This document shows positions 40,957 to 50,697 of a stretch of 64,000 nt of DNA, in pieces. The DNA is taken from assembly GCF_000269605.1 (NCBI RefSeq), contig NZ_AKCI01000001.1, positions 1,054,001-1,118,000 on the forward strand, read 5' to 3'. The number at the start of each line of letters is the position of its first letter. Position 1 is the first letter of the stretch. The position numbers were made by a program, and so were the translations under genes. The stretch is from Scardovia wiggsiae F0424. Its GTDB lineage: Bacteria; Actinomycetota; Actinomycetes; Actinomycetales; Bifidobacteriaceae. The notes below the pieces were generated by a model. That model worked only from the letters and a program-made list of their open reading frames with translations, ran no database searches and was not told the origin of the DNA.

Positions 40957-42102
40957 ATGAACCCATTCAACCCCGGTTTCGGCAAAAAGCCCGAAATATT
41001 CCTTGACAGGCAGTTCTTGGTACAGAAAGTGACAGACGAACTGGAAAACCCGAACAGCCCTTACCGGACATCATTGATATACGGGCTCCGCGGATCAGGA
41101 AAAACAGCATTCCTTACCGACGCCAGCACAGCAGTCGCAGCGAAAAAAGGATGGATAGTCCTCAACCTTGCTATGAGCGACAGCATACTCCCCAATCTTA
41201 TCGTCGAACTCTACCGGAAGGCGAACAGCCCCCTGCAAAAGCTGTTCTCCCAGATTAAGGGGGTCAATATTTCAGCATTCGGGGTCGATTTTTCTATCGG
41301 GTCATCGCAGCCGTCGCTGACAAGCTATCAGACGCTTTTTGCAGATATGCTTGATAAGCTCAGATCCCGCGGACTGGACCTCTTCATCACCATAGACGAA
41401 ATTGACAATACGCCCGCCATCAAGGAATTCGCGTCACTGTATCAGCTGATGCTGCGTGAAAATTACAGCCTTGCGCTGATGATGACGGGCCTGCCTCACA
41501 AGATTTCTGAGCTGCAGAATGATAAGATCCTGACATTCCTCCTGCGAAGTTCACGGATAAATCTGGAGCCTATTGCGCTGACATCCATCAAATACAGCTA
41601 TCAGAAAAGCTTCCGCGACGCAGGGTTCACGGTTGAAGATGCAGCCTTCACAACGATGGCAAGGATGACCGCAGGATACGCATATGCCTTCCAGCTTCTG
41701 GGCTACCAGATATGGAACAGGGCTGCGCAGGGCGCGCCTGTGACTCCGGGCCTTCTTGAACAGGAAGTGCCCGAATTCAAAATGCAGCTGTTCCATAATG
41801 TGTATACGAAAGTTTTCCAGGAGCTGTCCCCTAAAGACCGGGAGTTCCTGCTCGCCATGGCGCAGTGCGTCAACGGCGCATCAGCCGTGCCGAGGGTACC
41901 CACGAATACGGGCATTGCGAATGTCAGGATAAGCGATATCAGCGGGCGCATGGGAAAAGGGCCGAATTATATTTCAATGTACCGCAGGCGGCTGCTTGAC
42001 AGCCAGATCATACAGGCCACAGGCCATGGGACAGTCAGTTTCACCCTTCCCTTCATGAGCGATTTTATCATTGAAAACCATGAATTATATGCGGGAGATT
42101 AA
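40957..42102 (+). CDS. ORC/CDC6-like AAA ATPase
   Basis: 381 residues. Walker A GLRGSGKTAF near residue 46, Walker B LDLFITIDEIDNT near 146, sensor-like LALMMTGLP near 172, and a C-terminal winged-helix-like part (FLLAMAQCVNGAS..., RISDISGRMGKGPNYISMYRRRLLDSQII...). This two-part design is that of archaeal ORC1/CDC6-type and related prokaryotic ATPases that bind DNA. Bifidobacteria carry several such stand-alone ATPases; their roles are not settled. CGCAGGAG precedes the ATG. The AT-rich repeats and the long hairpin upstream would be natural targets. Confidence 0.75.
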   Translation: MNPFNPGFGKKPEIFLDRQFLVQKVTDELENPNSPYRTSLIYGLRGSGKTAFLTDASTAVAAKKGWIVLNLAMSDSILPNLIVELYRKANSPLQKLFSQIKGVNISAFGVDFSIGSSQPSLTSYQTLFADMLDKLRSRGLDLFITIDEIDNTPAIKEFASLYQLMLRENYSLALMMTGLPHKISELQNDKILTFLLRSSRINLEPIALTSIKYSYQKSFRDAGFTVEDAAFTTMARMTAGYAYAFQLLGYQIWNRAAQGAPVTPGLLEQEVPEFKMQLFHNVYTKVFQELSPKDREFLLAMAQCVNGASAVPRVPTNTGIANVRISDISGRMGKGPNYISMYRRRLLDSQIIQATGHGTVSFTLPFMSDFIIENHELYAGD

Positions 42103-42113
42103 CAGCAGAAAGG

Positions 42114-42147
42114 CAGGGGCGGCAGGCTTTTACACCTGCCGCCCCTG
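42114..42147. terminator. 13-bp stem hairpin between convergent genes
   Basis: CAGGGGCGGCAGG-CTTTTACA-CCTGCCGCCCCTG, perfect, between the ATPase (plus) and the amylopullulanase (minus). No long U-run in either direction, but its place and strength suit a shared terminator. Confidence 0.6.
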
Positions 42148-42182
42148 TCCGTGAGCCGGTTTCGAAACCAGCTGGGATGCAC

Positions 42183-45100
42183 TTACCTCAGGGAATCATC
42201 CCCTTTGCCATGCAGCCCTGTGCTCGACGATCCGTCAGCCTCCTGCTGCTTACGGACTATGAGCACTATTACCGCAAGGGCAACAAGCACTATGAGCACA
42301 GTAACTGTCGTCCCAATGCCTACACCTGTCTGGGACAGCTTTAACGGATGGTGGGACCGGCCAGACTGGCCGCGCTTGTGCCGGCCGGCGGTGCCGCCCT
42401 TCTTTGCAGGACTGTTATCCCGCCCGCGCGGAACAGAGCCGGCGCCGGCAGTGCTGCCCTTACGCGAGGGCGCCGCCTGGCTGCCGGGCTTCGCCGAAGT
42501 GCCCGGTGTCCCGTTATTGCCTGGCTGCTTGCCAGGCTTGCTTGGATCCGCAGGCTTACCCGGAGCCTCCGGACTACCCGGATCTGCCGGATCGGCAGGT
42601 TTGCTCGGATCTGCAGGATTATCCGGATTCACAGGAGGATTCTGCTTCTGAGTAACATCCAGCTTTTCGCTGGCAAGCACATGCGAGCTGTCGGCATCCT
42701 TATCCGTAACTGCAACAGTATGCTCACCGACCGCAGTACCGGCAGGGATGGTGACATCCGCCTCTGCGCGCCCCTGCGCATCAGTAGTTACCACAGCCAG
42801 TTCAGCCGGGACGGATTTCAGCCACAATTTATACTGGGTGTTGGGCTTCAGGCCCTCAACAGTTGCGTGTACTGTGCCGCCGGCTTCTACGGTATGCTTA
42901 TCAAGCTTCAGCGCAGGCGTCGGTTCCGGTTCCGGTTCCGGCTCTTCAAGAAGCTGCCCTTCCCTGAGCACTACCGCACTCAAAGCCGGGACCGTATAAG
43001 TACCGTCAGACTGCACTTCAGCAAACTTCGGCGAGCTGCCTGTGCGGACATTCTTAGCCCCATTCCTGACAATGGAAGCTATCTCATTGACGGCAGCCTC
43101 ATCAACCTTGCCTTCAGAAGCCACCACAGTATACTTGGCATTCTTCAGGCCGCTGATCTTACGCCCTTCCGTATTGGCATTGAACGCAACAACATAGGTA
43201 CCTGTCGGATCTGACAGCTCGAATGCCAGGGTACCGTCCGCCTGGGCAAGCACCCTGCTGTGTGCATTGAGATCTGCGAAACCCTTCTGGCGCAGGGCAG
43301 GGACAGCCTTACGCAAGGCAATAAGCCCGCGTACATAATCTGCCGATGCCTTGTACTCGCTCAGACGGTCCCAGTCAACAGCATTAACGCTGTCAGGCTT
43401 ATTGTAGCTGTTATCATCGCCGCCTTTGGTACGCATGAAGGCCTGCCCGATCTGGATCTCCGGTATGCCCTGCGACAGCAGGACCATTGAGTTTGCAAGC
43501 TCATCACGCTTTGTGATATTCTGCTCGCTTTCCCCAGGCATACTGGCTTTCAGCTTATCATACAGGGTGAGGTTGTCGTGGACTTCCACATACTGCACTA
43601 CCTGCGACGGACCGCTGTAATTCGTATTGGCATTGCCGTTCGTGCATGGCGTAGATCCGCTGCGGTTCTGGCAGCCCAGGAAATTATTGGCAAGCAGGTT
43701 TTCCTGCCCCTTGTTCCCCTGGACGAACCCCTTCGCCTTCGAATCGAACACGCTGCCCTTAATGGCATCGCGGTACGAATCATTGAAGAAGCCGATCGTA
43801 GATTTATCTGTTGTCAGTTCACGCGCATTCGGCTGTATGGACATTTCGCTCTTGGGCATCGTGGAATTCATATCCCAGCCTTCGCCGACGATCATGATCG
43901 ACGGATCGATCTTATCAAGGGCGGCACGGACTTCCTTCATAGTTTCCTTGTCGATAAGGCCCATAAGGTCGAACCGGAAACCGTCGATATTGTAGTTCTT
44001 CGCCCAGTAGGTGACAGAATCCACAATATACTTGCGCATCATGGCACGCTCAGAGGCGGTATCATTGCCGCACCCTGAATTGCTCACGAGGTTCCCGTTG
44101 CTGTCATAACGGAAATAGTATCCCGGGACCACCTGGTTGAAAACATGCTTATTGGCGTCATACACATGGTTGTAGACCACATCCATGATCGTGCGGATAC
44201 CGGAATCATGCAGCCCCTGGATCATCTGCTTCATCTCCGTGATGCGGGTGGCAGGGTTAGCAGGGTCGCTTGAATAGGATCCTTCGGGGACGTTGTAGTT
44301 CATAGGGTCATAGCCCCAGTTATACGCCACGTTATTCCCGATCTCGCCATTGATATTGTTGAAATCATACATCGGCATGATCTGTACATGCGTAGTGCCC
44401 GACTTCTTCAGATAGTCCAGGCCTGTGGATTCGCCTTTGGAATTCTTAGTGCCTTTTTCGATAACGCCAAGATACTTGCCCTGCTTATCTTTGGATACGC
44501 CGGAAGTATCAGACTTGGAGAAATCACGGACAGACATTTCAGTGATCACTGCATCAGTCGGGCTGCTGAATGCAGGCATACGGCTTCCCCAGTGTGCAGG
44601 CTTCATCTGCTCGGGGCTGAGGACTACTGAACGCCCGCCATTGGCTGTAGAGGCACGGCCATACGGGTCAGCCGACTCATTCTTCCTGCCGTCAGCAAAA
44701 CCGACAGTAAAATCATATGCGAGATTCCTGCAGTCGCCAGGTACCGTGACGGTCCATACGCCTTTCTCGCCCCGCTGCATATCATATGCCTTGTCAATTT
44801 CAGCATCAGGCTTAGTGCCTTTATAGGTATTAAGCTTGACCGATGCTGCTGTAGGCGCCCATATCTTAAAGGTTGTGCCTTCAGGCGTATAAGAAGCGCC
44901 AAGGTCATCCCCGCTGTAGGCATATTTCTTATCGAATGCCTCCGTGCGTACTACAGAACCTGCAACAGCTGTCGCTTCGTTGTAGCCGGCTATCTTTACC
45001 TTAACAGCTGAGTCCGGTGCGATCTCAGACTCTGTAGTGATAACCACCTTTGAACCGTCAACTACCTTGAACGACTTGATTTTTGCCGTATCCAGGGAGA

Positions 45101-47780
45101 TCTTCCCCGCAAGGTCGCTTTCGCTTACGGGGCGGTTGAGCTTAAGGGTGATCTCATTAAGCCCGCTGATCTCAGCGTTCGTGATCTTGTTGGAGGTATC
45201 GACATTATTGGGGGATGTATACACAGTCGTATCGCCCGAGACTATCCAGATCTCTGCCTTGGCAGTATCTGTGCCTGTCATCGTGATGGCAGACCACGGG
45301 ATCTCACGGTCGCCGTTAGCATCCTTGCCGTTGCCTTCACGGCCTTTCCATGCACTGCCGCCGTAGCGGATAATGAATTTCGGATGCTTGACTGAATCAC
45401 CCTGCAGGGAGTACTGTGCGATCTTGCCGAACGAATCGTGGCTCCTGAAAGTAGCCGGAAGGTTATCAGCTATACCGTCAGCCCACTTCCATACGTCCCA
45501 GCCGGCATAATTATTATCTGCACGCCGGTAATGGATGGTTACATCCAGCTTCCTGATAGTTTTGCCTGCATCAGCCGGAGGATCAGTGTAGGTAGTTTCA
45601 TCACCGCCCTGCACCCACACTTCAGCCGAGCCGCCGGAAGTGTCGATTATACGGTCCTTCTGGCCGTCCTTATTCCAGTCCTCAGTGGTAACGATGGCTC
45701 CCAGATGGTCGAAAGCCCCATCGAATTCCATGGTGAATACTTTGCCGAAAGCATCATCAGCCTGGTTGAACTTGTAATGCTTGCCGTCAAGCTGGGTACC
45801 GTCTTTCTGCGTACCCCACACATAGACACCGCGCTTATCTGCAGCAGCATCACCAGCTTTCGGCTTGTAATGCACTGTCAGCTTCGTTTTGGGCTGGTAC
45901 TTGACAGGGCACGGATTGGCGGCCGTTATTGTGCCATCAGCAACAGTGATGTCTTTCTTTTCCGTGACGGTGAAGTTCCCGTTAGGGTTACCGGCAGGAT
46001 GGTCCCAATTATTGTTGCCGTCGTTGAAAACGAATTCCAGTTTCCCGTTGACCAGAGGCACCGAAGCGGAATAGTAGCCGTCGCAGGCTTTGGTCATTTT
46101 ATCCCCGGGGACTTTCGTCCATCCGTCAGCAGTCCCCGCCGCCTGATGGTGGATATGAGGATTGCTCCAGCCAGTCCTGTAATAAACAGTAATACTGTTA
46201 TCAGTGTCTTCCTGTTCCGGCTTAGGCTGGTCTTCAGCCGGATCCAAGGGATTGGACTTCTGTCCGCCCTGCCAGGTGCTTTTGAGCGCCTTTGTATAGA
46301 TCGCTACAGCAGAATGCGCGGGGACCGTTGTTTCAAACGAGCCGTCTGCACCGACAGTAACAGTGGATGAGCAGTCGCCTGCTGCGTACACGTTGCAGTA
46401 TTCCCCTGCCGGGAGCGATGATGTGAATGTGCGCCTGATCTCTTTGTCGGAATTGTTGATAGCCAGATAACCGGTCTTATCCCGTTCGAAACTGATAGCG
46501 TCGGATCCGTTCGACCACCAGTTCGTTACCTTTCCGGTGACATTATTGTGGAACCCGACCATGCCCCGGATAGCGGTCCAGCGCTGTACGCAGAGCCAGC
46601 CTGAATCCGTGGAGCACACGGTATCGGGGACTGTGGTATCGGTGGCGCCCGGCGCGCCGGAATCATGCCCGGCCTGGGAATCCTCGAATTTATAACCGGA
46701 ATTGATGCTTGGCGTGCCATATCCGTAAGCAAGCATAAATGCATTGGCCAGAAGGTAGCGTGAGCCGTCCTTATAGCTTAGGGTGCTGCCGTTGCGCTCA
46801 GTATCCCAGTTGGAAACGAACACCCCGGCCTGCTGGGAAGGCAGAAGCTTGTTCTCAATATCTTTAAGTCCGGCGACACCGCCAAAATTGCCGTTGAATG
46901 CATTCTTCAGCGAATACGCAAAGTCCATTTCGTGGACTTCACCGGTACCGGTGTAATTCTTCGGCTGGATCTCAGCTGCCTCGCTGGCATTGCCGAGGGT
47001 CTCCTGGTTCCAGTAGATCTTATCTTCTGCGATGCCTGACTTTTGGGCAAGCTTAGCTTTAATGGCACTGACATCTTTAGGATCGATATGCTTGACTGCA
47101 TCTACACGGAATCCTGCGACCCCCATTTTCAGGAGTTTCGCCATATACCCCGCTATAGTGTCCTGGACATGTTCCCTGCTGGTATCAAGGTCCTGCAGCC
47201 CGGACAGGCGGCAGTTCCATACTTCCTGGGCATCATGGTAATTGCCGATATTATGGTCGCACGTATGGAAATCATCCTTCGTGTACCCAATCGCAGGGAA
47301 ATTCCCTTTGGTATCAAACGTGCTGCCCGCAGTCCCTGCGCCTTCCTCACGGTCTATACCGGTAGTATGGTTGATAACAGCGTCAGCAATGACGCCTACG
47401 CCCGCAGCACGGCACGTAGAGATCATCTGTCTGAATTCAGCTTCAGTCCCCAGCTTGGAATTCAGATTATAACTGGCGACCTGGTATGACGTCCACCACT
47501 GCTTGCCCCTGACTGTTTCCTGCGGAGGCGACACCTGGACGTACCCTACGCCTTCAGGGCCGTAGGTTTCCGTACATTCCTTCGCAATAGAATTCCAGTT
47601 CTGCTGGAAAGCAGTAACGGTTACGTTCCGGTTCGTAGAAGACGCTGCCCCCTGCGCCGTAGCCGTATTGGCCGGCATCGTTGCATATGCTTTAGGGGTC
47701 AGGCCTGTGAAACCGATGAGAATCATGGCGGCTGCCGGCACAATAGCCAGTATCGCCTTTGCAATTCTTAACTTTTTCAT
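42183..47780 (-). CDS. apuB: Cell-wall-anchored amylopullulanase
   Basis: 1865 residues. Signal peptide 1-33 (IAKAILAIVPAAAMILIGFTG...). A first GH13 alpha-amylase domain (~50-500): DAVINH at 133, GFRVDAVKH with Asp227, QET with Glu260, NWDTE with Asp326. Then a CBM25-like part (~528-620) and two CBM41-like parts (~632-735, ~745-855), a beta domain and a CBM48-type domain. A second GH13 domain, type I pullulanase: YNWGYDPMNY, DVVYNHVYD, GFRFDLMGLID, VGEGWDM, VEVHDNLTLYD. Then an Ig-like repeat, a P/G/K linker, LSQTG, a hydrophobic helix and a basic tail, i.e. a sortase signal. It cuts alpha-1,4 and alpha-1,6 bonds of starch and glycogen outside the cell. Confidence 0.95.
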   Translation of the reverse strand: MKKLRIAKAILAIVPAAAMILIGFTGLTPKAYATMPANTATAQGAASSTNRNVTVTAFQQNWNSIAKECTETYGPEGVGYVQVSPPQETVRGKQWWTSYQVASYNLNSKLGTEAEFRQMISTCRAAGVGVIADAVINHTTGIDREEGAGTAGSTFDTKGNFPAIGYTKDDFHTCDHNIGNYHDAQEVWNCRLSGLQDLDTSREHVQDTIAGYMAKLLKMGVAGFRVDAVKHIDPKDVSAIKAKLAQKSGIAEDKIYWNQETLGNASEAAEIQPKNYTGTGEVHEMDFAYSLKNAFNGNFGGVAGLKDIENKLLPSQQAGVFVSNWDTERNGSTLSYKDGSRYLLANAFMLAYGYGTPSINSGYKFEDSQAGHDSGAPGATDTTVPDTVCSTDSGWLCVQRWTAIRGMVGFHNNVTGKVTNWWSNGSDAISFERDKTGYLAINNSDKEIRRTFTSSLPAGEYCNVYAAGDCSSTVTVGADGSFETTVPAHSAVAIYTKALKSTWQGGQKSNPLDPAEDQPKPEQEDTDNSITVYYRTGWSNPHIHHQAAGTADGWTKVPGDKMTKACDGYYSASVPLVNGKLEFVFNDGNNNWDHPAGNPNGNFTVTEKKDITVADGTITAANPCPVKYQPKTKLTVHYKPKAGDAAADKRGVYVWGTQKDGTQLDGKHYKFNQADDAFGKVFTMEFDGAFDHLGAIVTTEDWNKDGQKDRIIDTSGGSAEVWVQGGDETTYTDPPADAGKTIRKLDVTIHYRRADNNYAGWDVWKWADGIADNLPATFRSHDSFGKIAQYSLQGDSVKHPKFIIRYGGSAWKGREGNGKDANGDREIPWSAITMTGTDTAKAEIWIVSGDTTVYTSPNNVDTSNKITNAEISGLNEITLKLNRPVSESDLAGKISLDTAKIKSFKVVDGSKVVITTESEIAPDSAVKVKIAGYNEATAVAGSVVRTEAFDKKYAYSGDDLGASYTPEGTTFKIWAPTAASVKLNTYKGTKPDAEIDKAYDMQRGEKGVWTVTVPGDCRNLAYDFTVGFADGRKNESADPYGRASTANGGRSVVLSPEQMKPAHWGSRMPAFSSPTDAVITEMSVRDFSKSDTSGVSKDKQGKYLGVIEKGTKNSKGESTGLDYLKKSGTTHVQIMPMYDFNNINGEIGNNVAYNWGYDPMNYNVPEGSYSSDPANPATRITEMKQMIQGLHDSGIRTIMDVVYNHVYDANKHVFNQVVPGYYFRYDSNGNLVSNSGCGNDTASERAMMRKYIVDSVTYWAKNYNIDGFRFDLMGLIDKETMKEVRAALDKIDPSIMIVGEGWDMNSTMPKSEMSIQPNARELTTDKSTIGFFNDSYRDAIKGSVFDSKAKGFVQGNKGQENLLANNFLGCQNRSGSTPCTNGNANTNYSGPSQVVQYVEVHDNLTLYDKLKASMPGESEQNITKRDELANSMVLLSQGIPEIQIGQAFMRTKGGDDNSYNKPDSVNAVDWDRLSEYKASADYVRGLIALRKAVPALRQKGFADLNAHSRVLAQADGTLAFELSDPTGTYVVAFNANTEGRKISGLKNAKYTVVASEGKVDEAAVNEIASIVRNGAKNVRTGSSPKFAEVQSDGTYTVPALSAVVLREGQLLEEPEPEPEPTPALKLDKHTVEAGGTVHATVEGLKPNTQYKLWLKSVPAELAVVTTDAQGRAEADVTIPAGTAVGEHTVAVTDKDADSSHVLASEKLDVTQKQNPPVNPDNPADPSKPADPADPGSPEAPGKPADPSKPGKQPGNNGTPGTSAKPGSQAAPSRKGSTAGAGSVPRGRDNSPAKKGGTAGRHKRGQSGRSHHPLKLSQTGVGIGTTVTVLIVLVALAVIVLIVRKQQEADGSSSTGLHGKGDDSLR

Positions 47781-47840
47781 CCCTAACCTTACTGTCCGCG
47801 CACCCTTCGGTGGATGCGTACTGTTGATTTCCTGCTAATA

Positions 47841-47868
47841 TGCACGCCAGCGGCTCCGTCTGCGTGCA
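47841..47868. promoter_or_regulatory. Inverted repeat upstream of apuB (candidate operator)
   Basis: TGCACGC-N14-GCGTGCA, perfect 7-bp arms, 61 bp before the apuB start codon. It may be a site for a sugar-responsive regulator. It does not match the CGCAAACGTTTGCG-like LacI operator of maltose genes, so the regulator is open. Confidence 0.4.
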
Positions 47869-47976
47869 AAATTAGACCGTTCAAATAGTGACTCTCTGAT
47901 TTTACAAAATTTCCTCATCTGCGTCCACCGAACCCGGCTATAGCGTGTCACCTGAAAACATAATCTTCAGGGAAGC

Positions 47977-49509
47977 TCACTGTATTTTATGCAGAAGGCT
48001 GATGAACATCTGGTCCGTATTATGCAGGTGTTCAAACAGCTGTACGTCGCCGGCACGGGAAGGGAGCTGGATCCCGGGATCAGCAGAAATACCGCGGATA
48101 ACTGCGGCCGTATCCATGCGCCGCATATCGGGATGGGAACTAAGGAAGGGGTCCACTATACGCGCCGTTTCCGCGACAGCCGGGGAACATGTTACATAAG
48201 CTATAGTCCCGCCCGGTTTCAGCGCCTTATATGCGGAAGACAGAAGCCCTTGCTGGAGGGCCGCAAGCGCAGCAACATCCTCAGGCTTTTTCCTCCATCG
48301 GGATTCAGGCCGGCGGCGAAGGGCTCCGAGCCCGGAACACGGCGCGTCTACAAGTATGCGGTCGAATGAATGCGGATACAGTTTCCCCAGTTCGCGGCCA
48401 TCATGTTCAGTAACATTTTCTGTCCCTGCGCCTAAACGTCTGAGGCTGCTGTGTACGAGATCCGCCCGATGGTGCGCAGGCTCATTGGCAAGGACCGCAG
48501 CTCCATGCTGCGCAGCATACGCAGCCAGGAGGGCCGCTTTGCCTCCGGGGCCGGCACACATATCAAGCCAGCGCTCGCCCCGGCTGACCGGCGCCGAAAA
48601 GGCAAGCGCCAGTGCTGCCAGCTGGCTGCCTTCATCCTCGACGCCGCACAGCCCCCGCCTGACCGATGGCAGTGTTTGGGGATCGACGCCTTTAACATGT
48701 ACGGAATACGGCGAAAAACGCCCATGCCCGCATGTCCCCCGGGTCCCCGCGATGCCATGCACTTCCGCCATAACATCTTCAACATTGATAAGCCCGGGGC
48801 GGGCGCACAAAACAACGTCCGGCGGTTCATTATCGGCTGCAAGCATCGCCTCAAGCTGGCCCTCAGCACCGGCCCCTCCCTCAGCAGCCTGGTACTGGCT
48901 GTATCCGGCCCCTTCCCACGCTTCACGCAGCAGGCTGACGATCCACTCGGGATGGGAATACCTCACCGACAGCCGCTTATCCTTATCTTCTTTAGGGATA
49001 CGCGATACAACCAGGGACTCCCATTCCTGGCGGGGGCGCTGCGTGACTGTGCGGAGCACTGCATTCACAAATCCGGGCAAAGGGCCCGGCGCATACTTAC
49101 GCATGATGTCCACATTCTGCGAGACAGCAGCATAACCGGCTGTCCCCATGAAAAGTATCTGGTAAACCCCGCTTCGAAGGATATCAATGGCCTGGGCACT
49201 TATCCCGGCAACAGGGCGACGGGCAGCAGCGCTGATAACGGTATCAAGTAGCCCCTGCCAGCGCAGGGAGCCGTATACGGCTTCAGTAACAAACGCTTTA
49301 TCCCGCGCATCCAGGGCAGAGCGGGAAAGCTCGCGCGGTACCAGAAGGTTTGAAAAGGCGCCAGTACTGTGTACGCGCGCAAGCAGAAGATACGCCAGCT
49401 CACGCGGGTTGCCGGCCTTACCGGCCCCCGCGCCTTTACAGGCCGGCCGTGCTGCTTTCTGTTTGTTATTCTTACTATGCCGCCGCCGACGGCTGTAATG
49501 CTCAGTCAC
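47977..49509 (-). CDS. rsmB: 16S rRNA (cytosine(967)-C(5))-methyltransferase
   Basis: 510 residues from a GTG at 49509 (GAAGG eight bases upstream); another GTG at 49518 is possible. The gene overlaps the fmt stop, so the two are coupled. An N-terminal NusB-like RNA-binding domain (PRELAYLLLARVHSTGAFSNLLVPREL...AVYGSLRWQGLLD) precedes the SAM methyltransferase domain: WLDMCAGPGGKAALLAAYA, VDAPCSGLGALRRRPESRW (Cys) and IAYVTCSPAVAET (second Cys). The two cysteines are those of m5C methyltransferases. The fmt-rsmB order is common in bacteria. Confidence 0.94.
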   Translation of the reverse strand: MTEHYSRRRRHSKNNKQKAARPACKGAGAGKAGNPRELAYLLLARVHSTGAFSNLLVPRELSRSALDARDKAFVTEAVYGSLRWQGLLDTVISAAARRPVAGISAQAIDILRSGVYQILFMGTAGYAAVSQNVDIMRKYAPGPLPGFVNAVLRTVTQRPRQEWESLVVSRIPKEDKDKRLSVRYSHPEWIVSLLREAWEGAGYSQYQAAEGGAGAEGQLEAMLAADNEPPDVVLCARPGLINVEDVMAEVHGIAGTRGTCGHGRFSPYSVHVKGVDPQTLPSVRRGLCGVEDEGSQLAALALAFSAPVSRGERWLDMCAGPGGKAALLAAYAAQHGAAVLANEPAHHRADLVHSSLRRLGAGTENVTEHDGRELGKLYPHSFDRILVDAPCSGLGALRRRPESRWRKKPEDVAALAALQQGLLSSAYKALKPGGTIAYVTCSPAVAETARIVDPFLSSHPDMRRMDTAAVIRGISADPGIQLPSRAGDVQLFEHLHNTDQMFISLLHKIQ

Positions 49510-50482
49510 AATAAGCACCTTCAGACAGCCTTGCCCCCCGGGCCCAGTCCGCTGCAGCCATCTGTTTTTTCCCCTGCTGCTTCACCTGGTCAAGTTCCAG
49601 CGGATCAGTAAGCGTCCCTATCCATACATGTTTTTTCGATACGGCAATCATGCCCGGCCGGAGCCCTGCAGGCTTCTGCGGATCATCAGACATATCAGGA
49701 TGGGCACGGACAACAGTGAGTTTGATGCCCCCCTCTGCTCCCTGTGCATCCGTCTCCGTACGGTTATGGAGCAGGCACCATGCACCGGGCTCTGGCGTGC
49801 AGGCACGGATCTGCCTGTCAGCAGCAAAAGCAGGCACATCAAACCGGATCCTGGCATCATCAGGATGTATCTTGGGGGCAGGTTCAAACACCCCTTCAGG
49901 CTGCTTAACCAGAGCCAGATGACCGTCTGCTATGCCTTTCAAAGCTGCACACAGAAGGTTCGAGCCGTCTTCGGACAGCCGGCCAAGCAGTTCGCCGGAT
50001 GTTTCATGAGCCCCTATCTCAACCGTTGACTGTGCGGCTACAGGGCCGTTATCAAGGCCGGGACCGATCTTAAACACTGTAGCGCCCGTAACCGTTTCAC
50101 CCGCCCAGATAGCCCTCTGCACAGGGGCTGCTCCGCGGTACTGAGGCAGCAGGGAAAAATGGAGGTTGAACCATCCGAGGGGGACAGCATCCAGCGCGGG
50201 CTGGCGCAGGATACTGCCGTATGCCACCACAGCGGCAATATCAGGCTTGAAACGCTCGACTGCTTCAAAAAAACCGTCCGACGTGGGCTTATCCTCGATC
50301 ACCGGCAGGCCGAGCTCCATAGCTGCAGCTTTCACAGGGCTTGGCGCCAGCCTGCACCCGCGTCCCTGCGGGGCATCAGGCCGGGTAAGGACAGCAACGA
50401 CTTCCATACCCCCGCCCGCGGAGGCGAGGGCCTGCAAAGGTTTAATTGCCGCTTCAGGGGTACCGGCAAAAAGTATTCTCAT
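49502..50482 (-). CDS. fmt: Methionyl-tRNA formyltransferase
   Basis: 326 residues. It formylates initiator Met-tRNA with 10-formyl-THF. Seen: RILFAGTPEAAIKPLQAL at the start, FNLHFSLLPQYRGAAPVQRAIWAGE with catalytic Asn and His (NLHFSLLP), and TGATVFKIGPGLDNGPV (Asp). The C-terminal tRNA-binding OB domain follows (IRACTPEPGAWCLL). Next to rsmB; the 3' end overlaps its start. A possible promoter lies in the 215-bp spacer towards the MFS gene. Confidence 0.96.
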   Translation of the reverse strand: MRILFAGTPEAAIKPLQALASAGGGMEVVAVLTRPDAPQGRGCRLAPSPVKAAAMELGLPVIEDKPTSDGFFEAVERFKPDIAAVVAYGSILRQPALDAVPLGWFNLHFSLLPQYRGAAPVQRAIWAGETVTGATVFKIGPGLDNGPVAAQSTVEIGAHETSGELLGRLSEDGSNLLCAALKGIADGHLALVKQPEGVFEPAPKIHPDDARIRFDVPAFAADRQIRACTPEPGAWCLLHNRTETDAQGAEGGIKLTVVRAHPDMSDDPQKPAGLRPGMIAVSKKHVWIGTLTDPLELDQVKQQGKKQMAAADWARGARLSEGAYCD

Positions 50483-50650
50483 ACCTGCCTACTTTAGCGA
50501 AAGGGCTGACTACCGCAGCCGGCTGCAGCACCTTCCGTCATCCAGACGGCAGCTATGGCACGGCAGCAGAAAACGCCTTGCATTTTTACTCCCTCCCCCC
50601 CCGTATGAAACACCCTGACCGACATTGCACGCACAGGGAAGCTCGCACTA

Positions 50651-50656
50651 TATAAT
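50651..50656 (+). promoter_or_regulatory. -10 box of the MFS gene
   Basis: A perfect TATAAT 42 bases before the start codon at 50698. TTGCAC at 50625-50630 is a possible -35 but the 20-base spacing is long. Confidence 0.5.
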
Positions 50657-50697
50657 GCAGGAAAGACGGCATGCACCATACTGCAGGAGGATCGGTA

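Noticed and set aside
42900-42960. Simple repeat GGTTCC-type run and GGATCTGC-type repeats near 42560-42620 as a possible array
   Set aside because: They encode the E-P and P-G/P-A-D linkers of the amylopullulanase; a protein-level repeat, not a CRISPR or mobile repeat.
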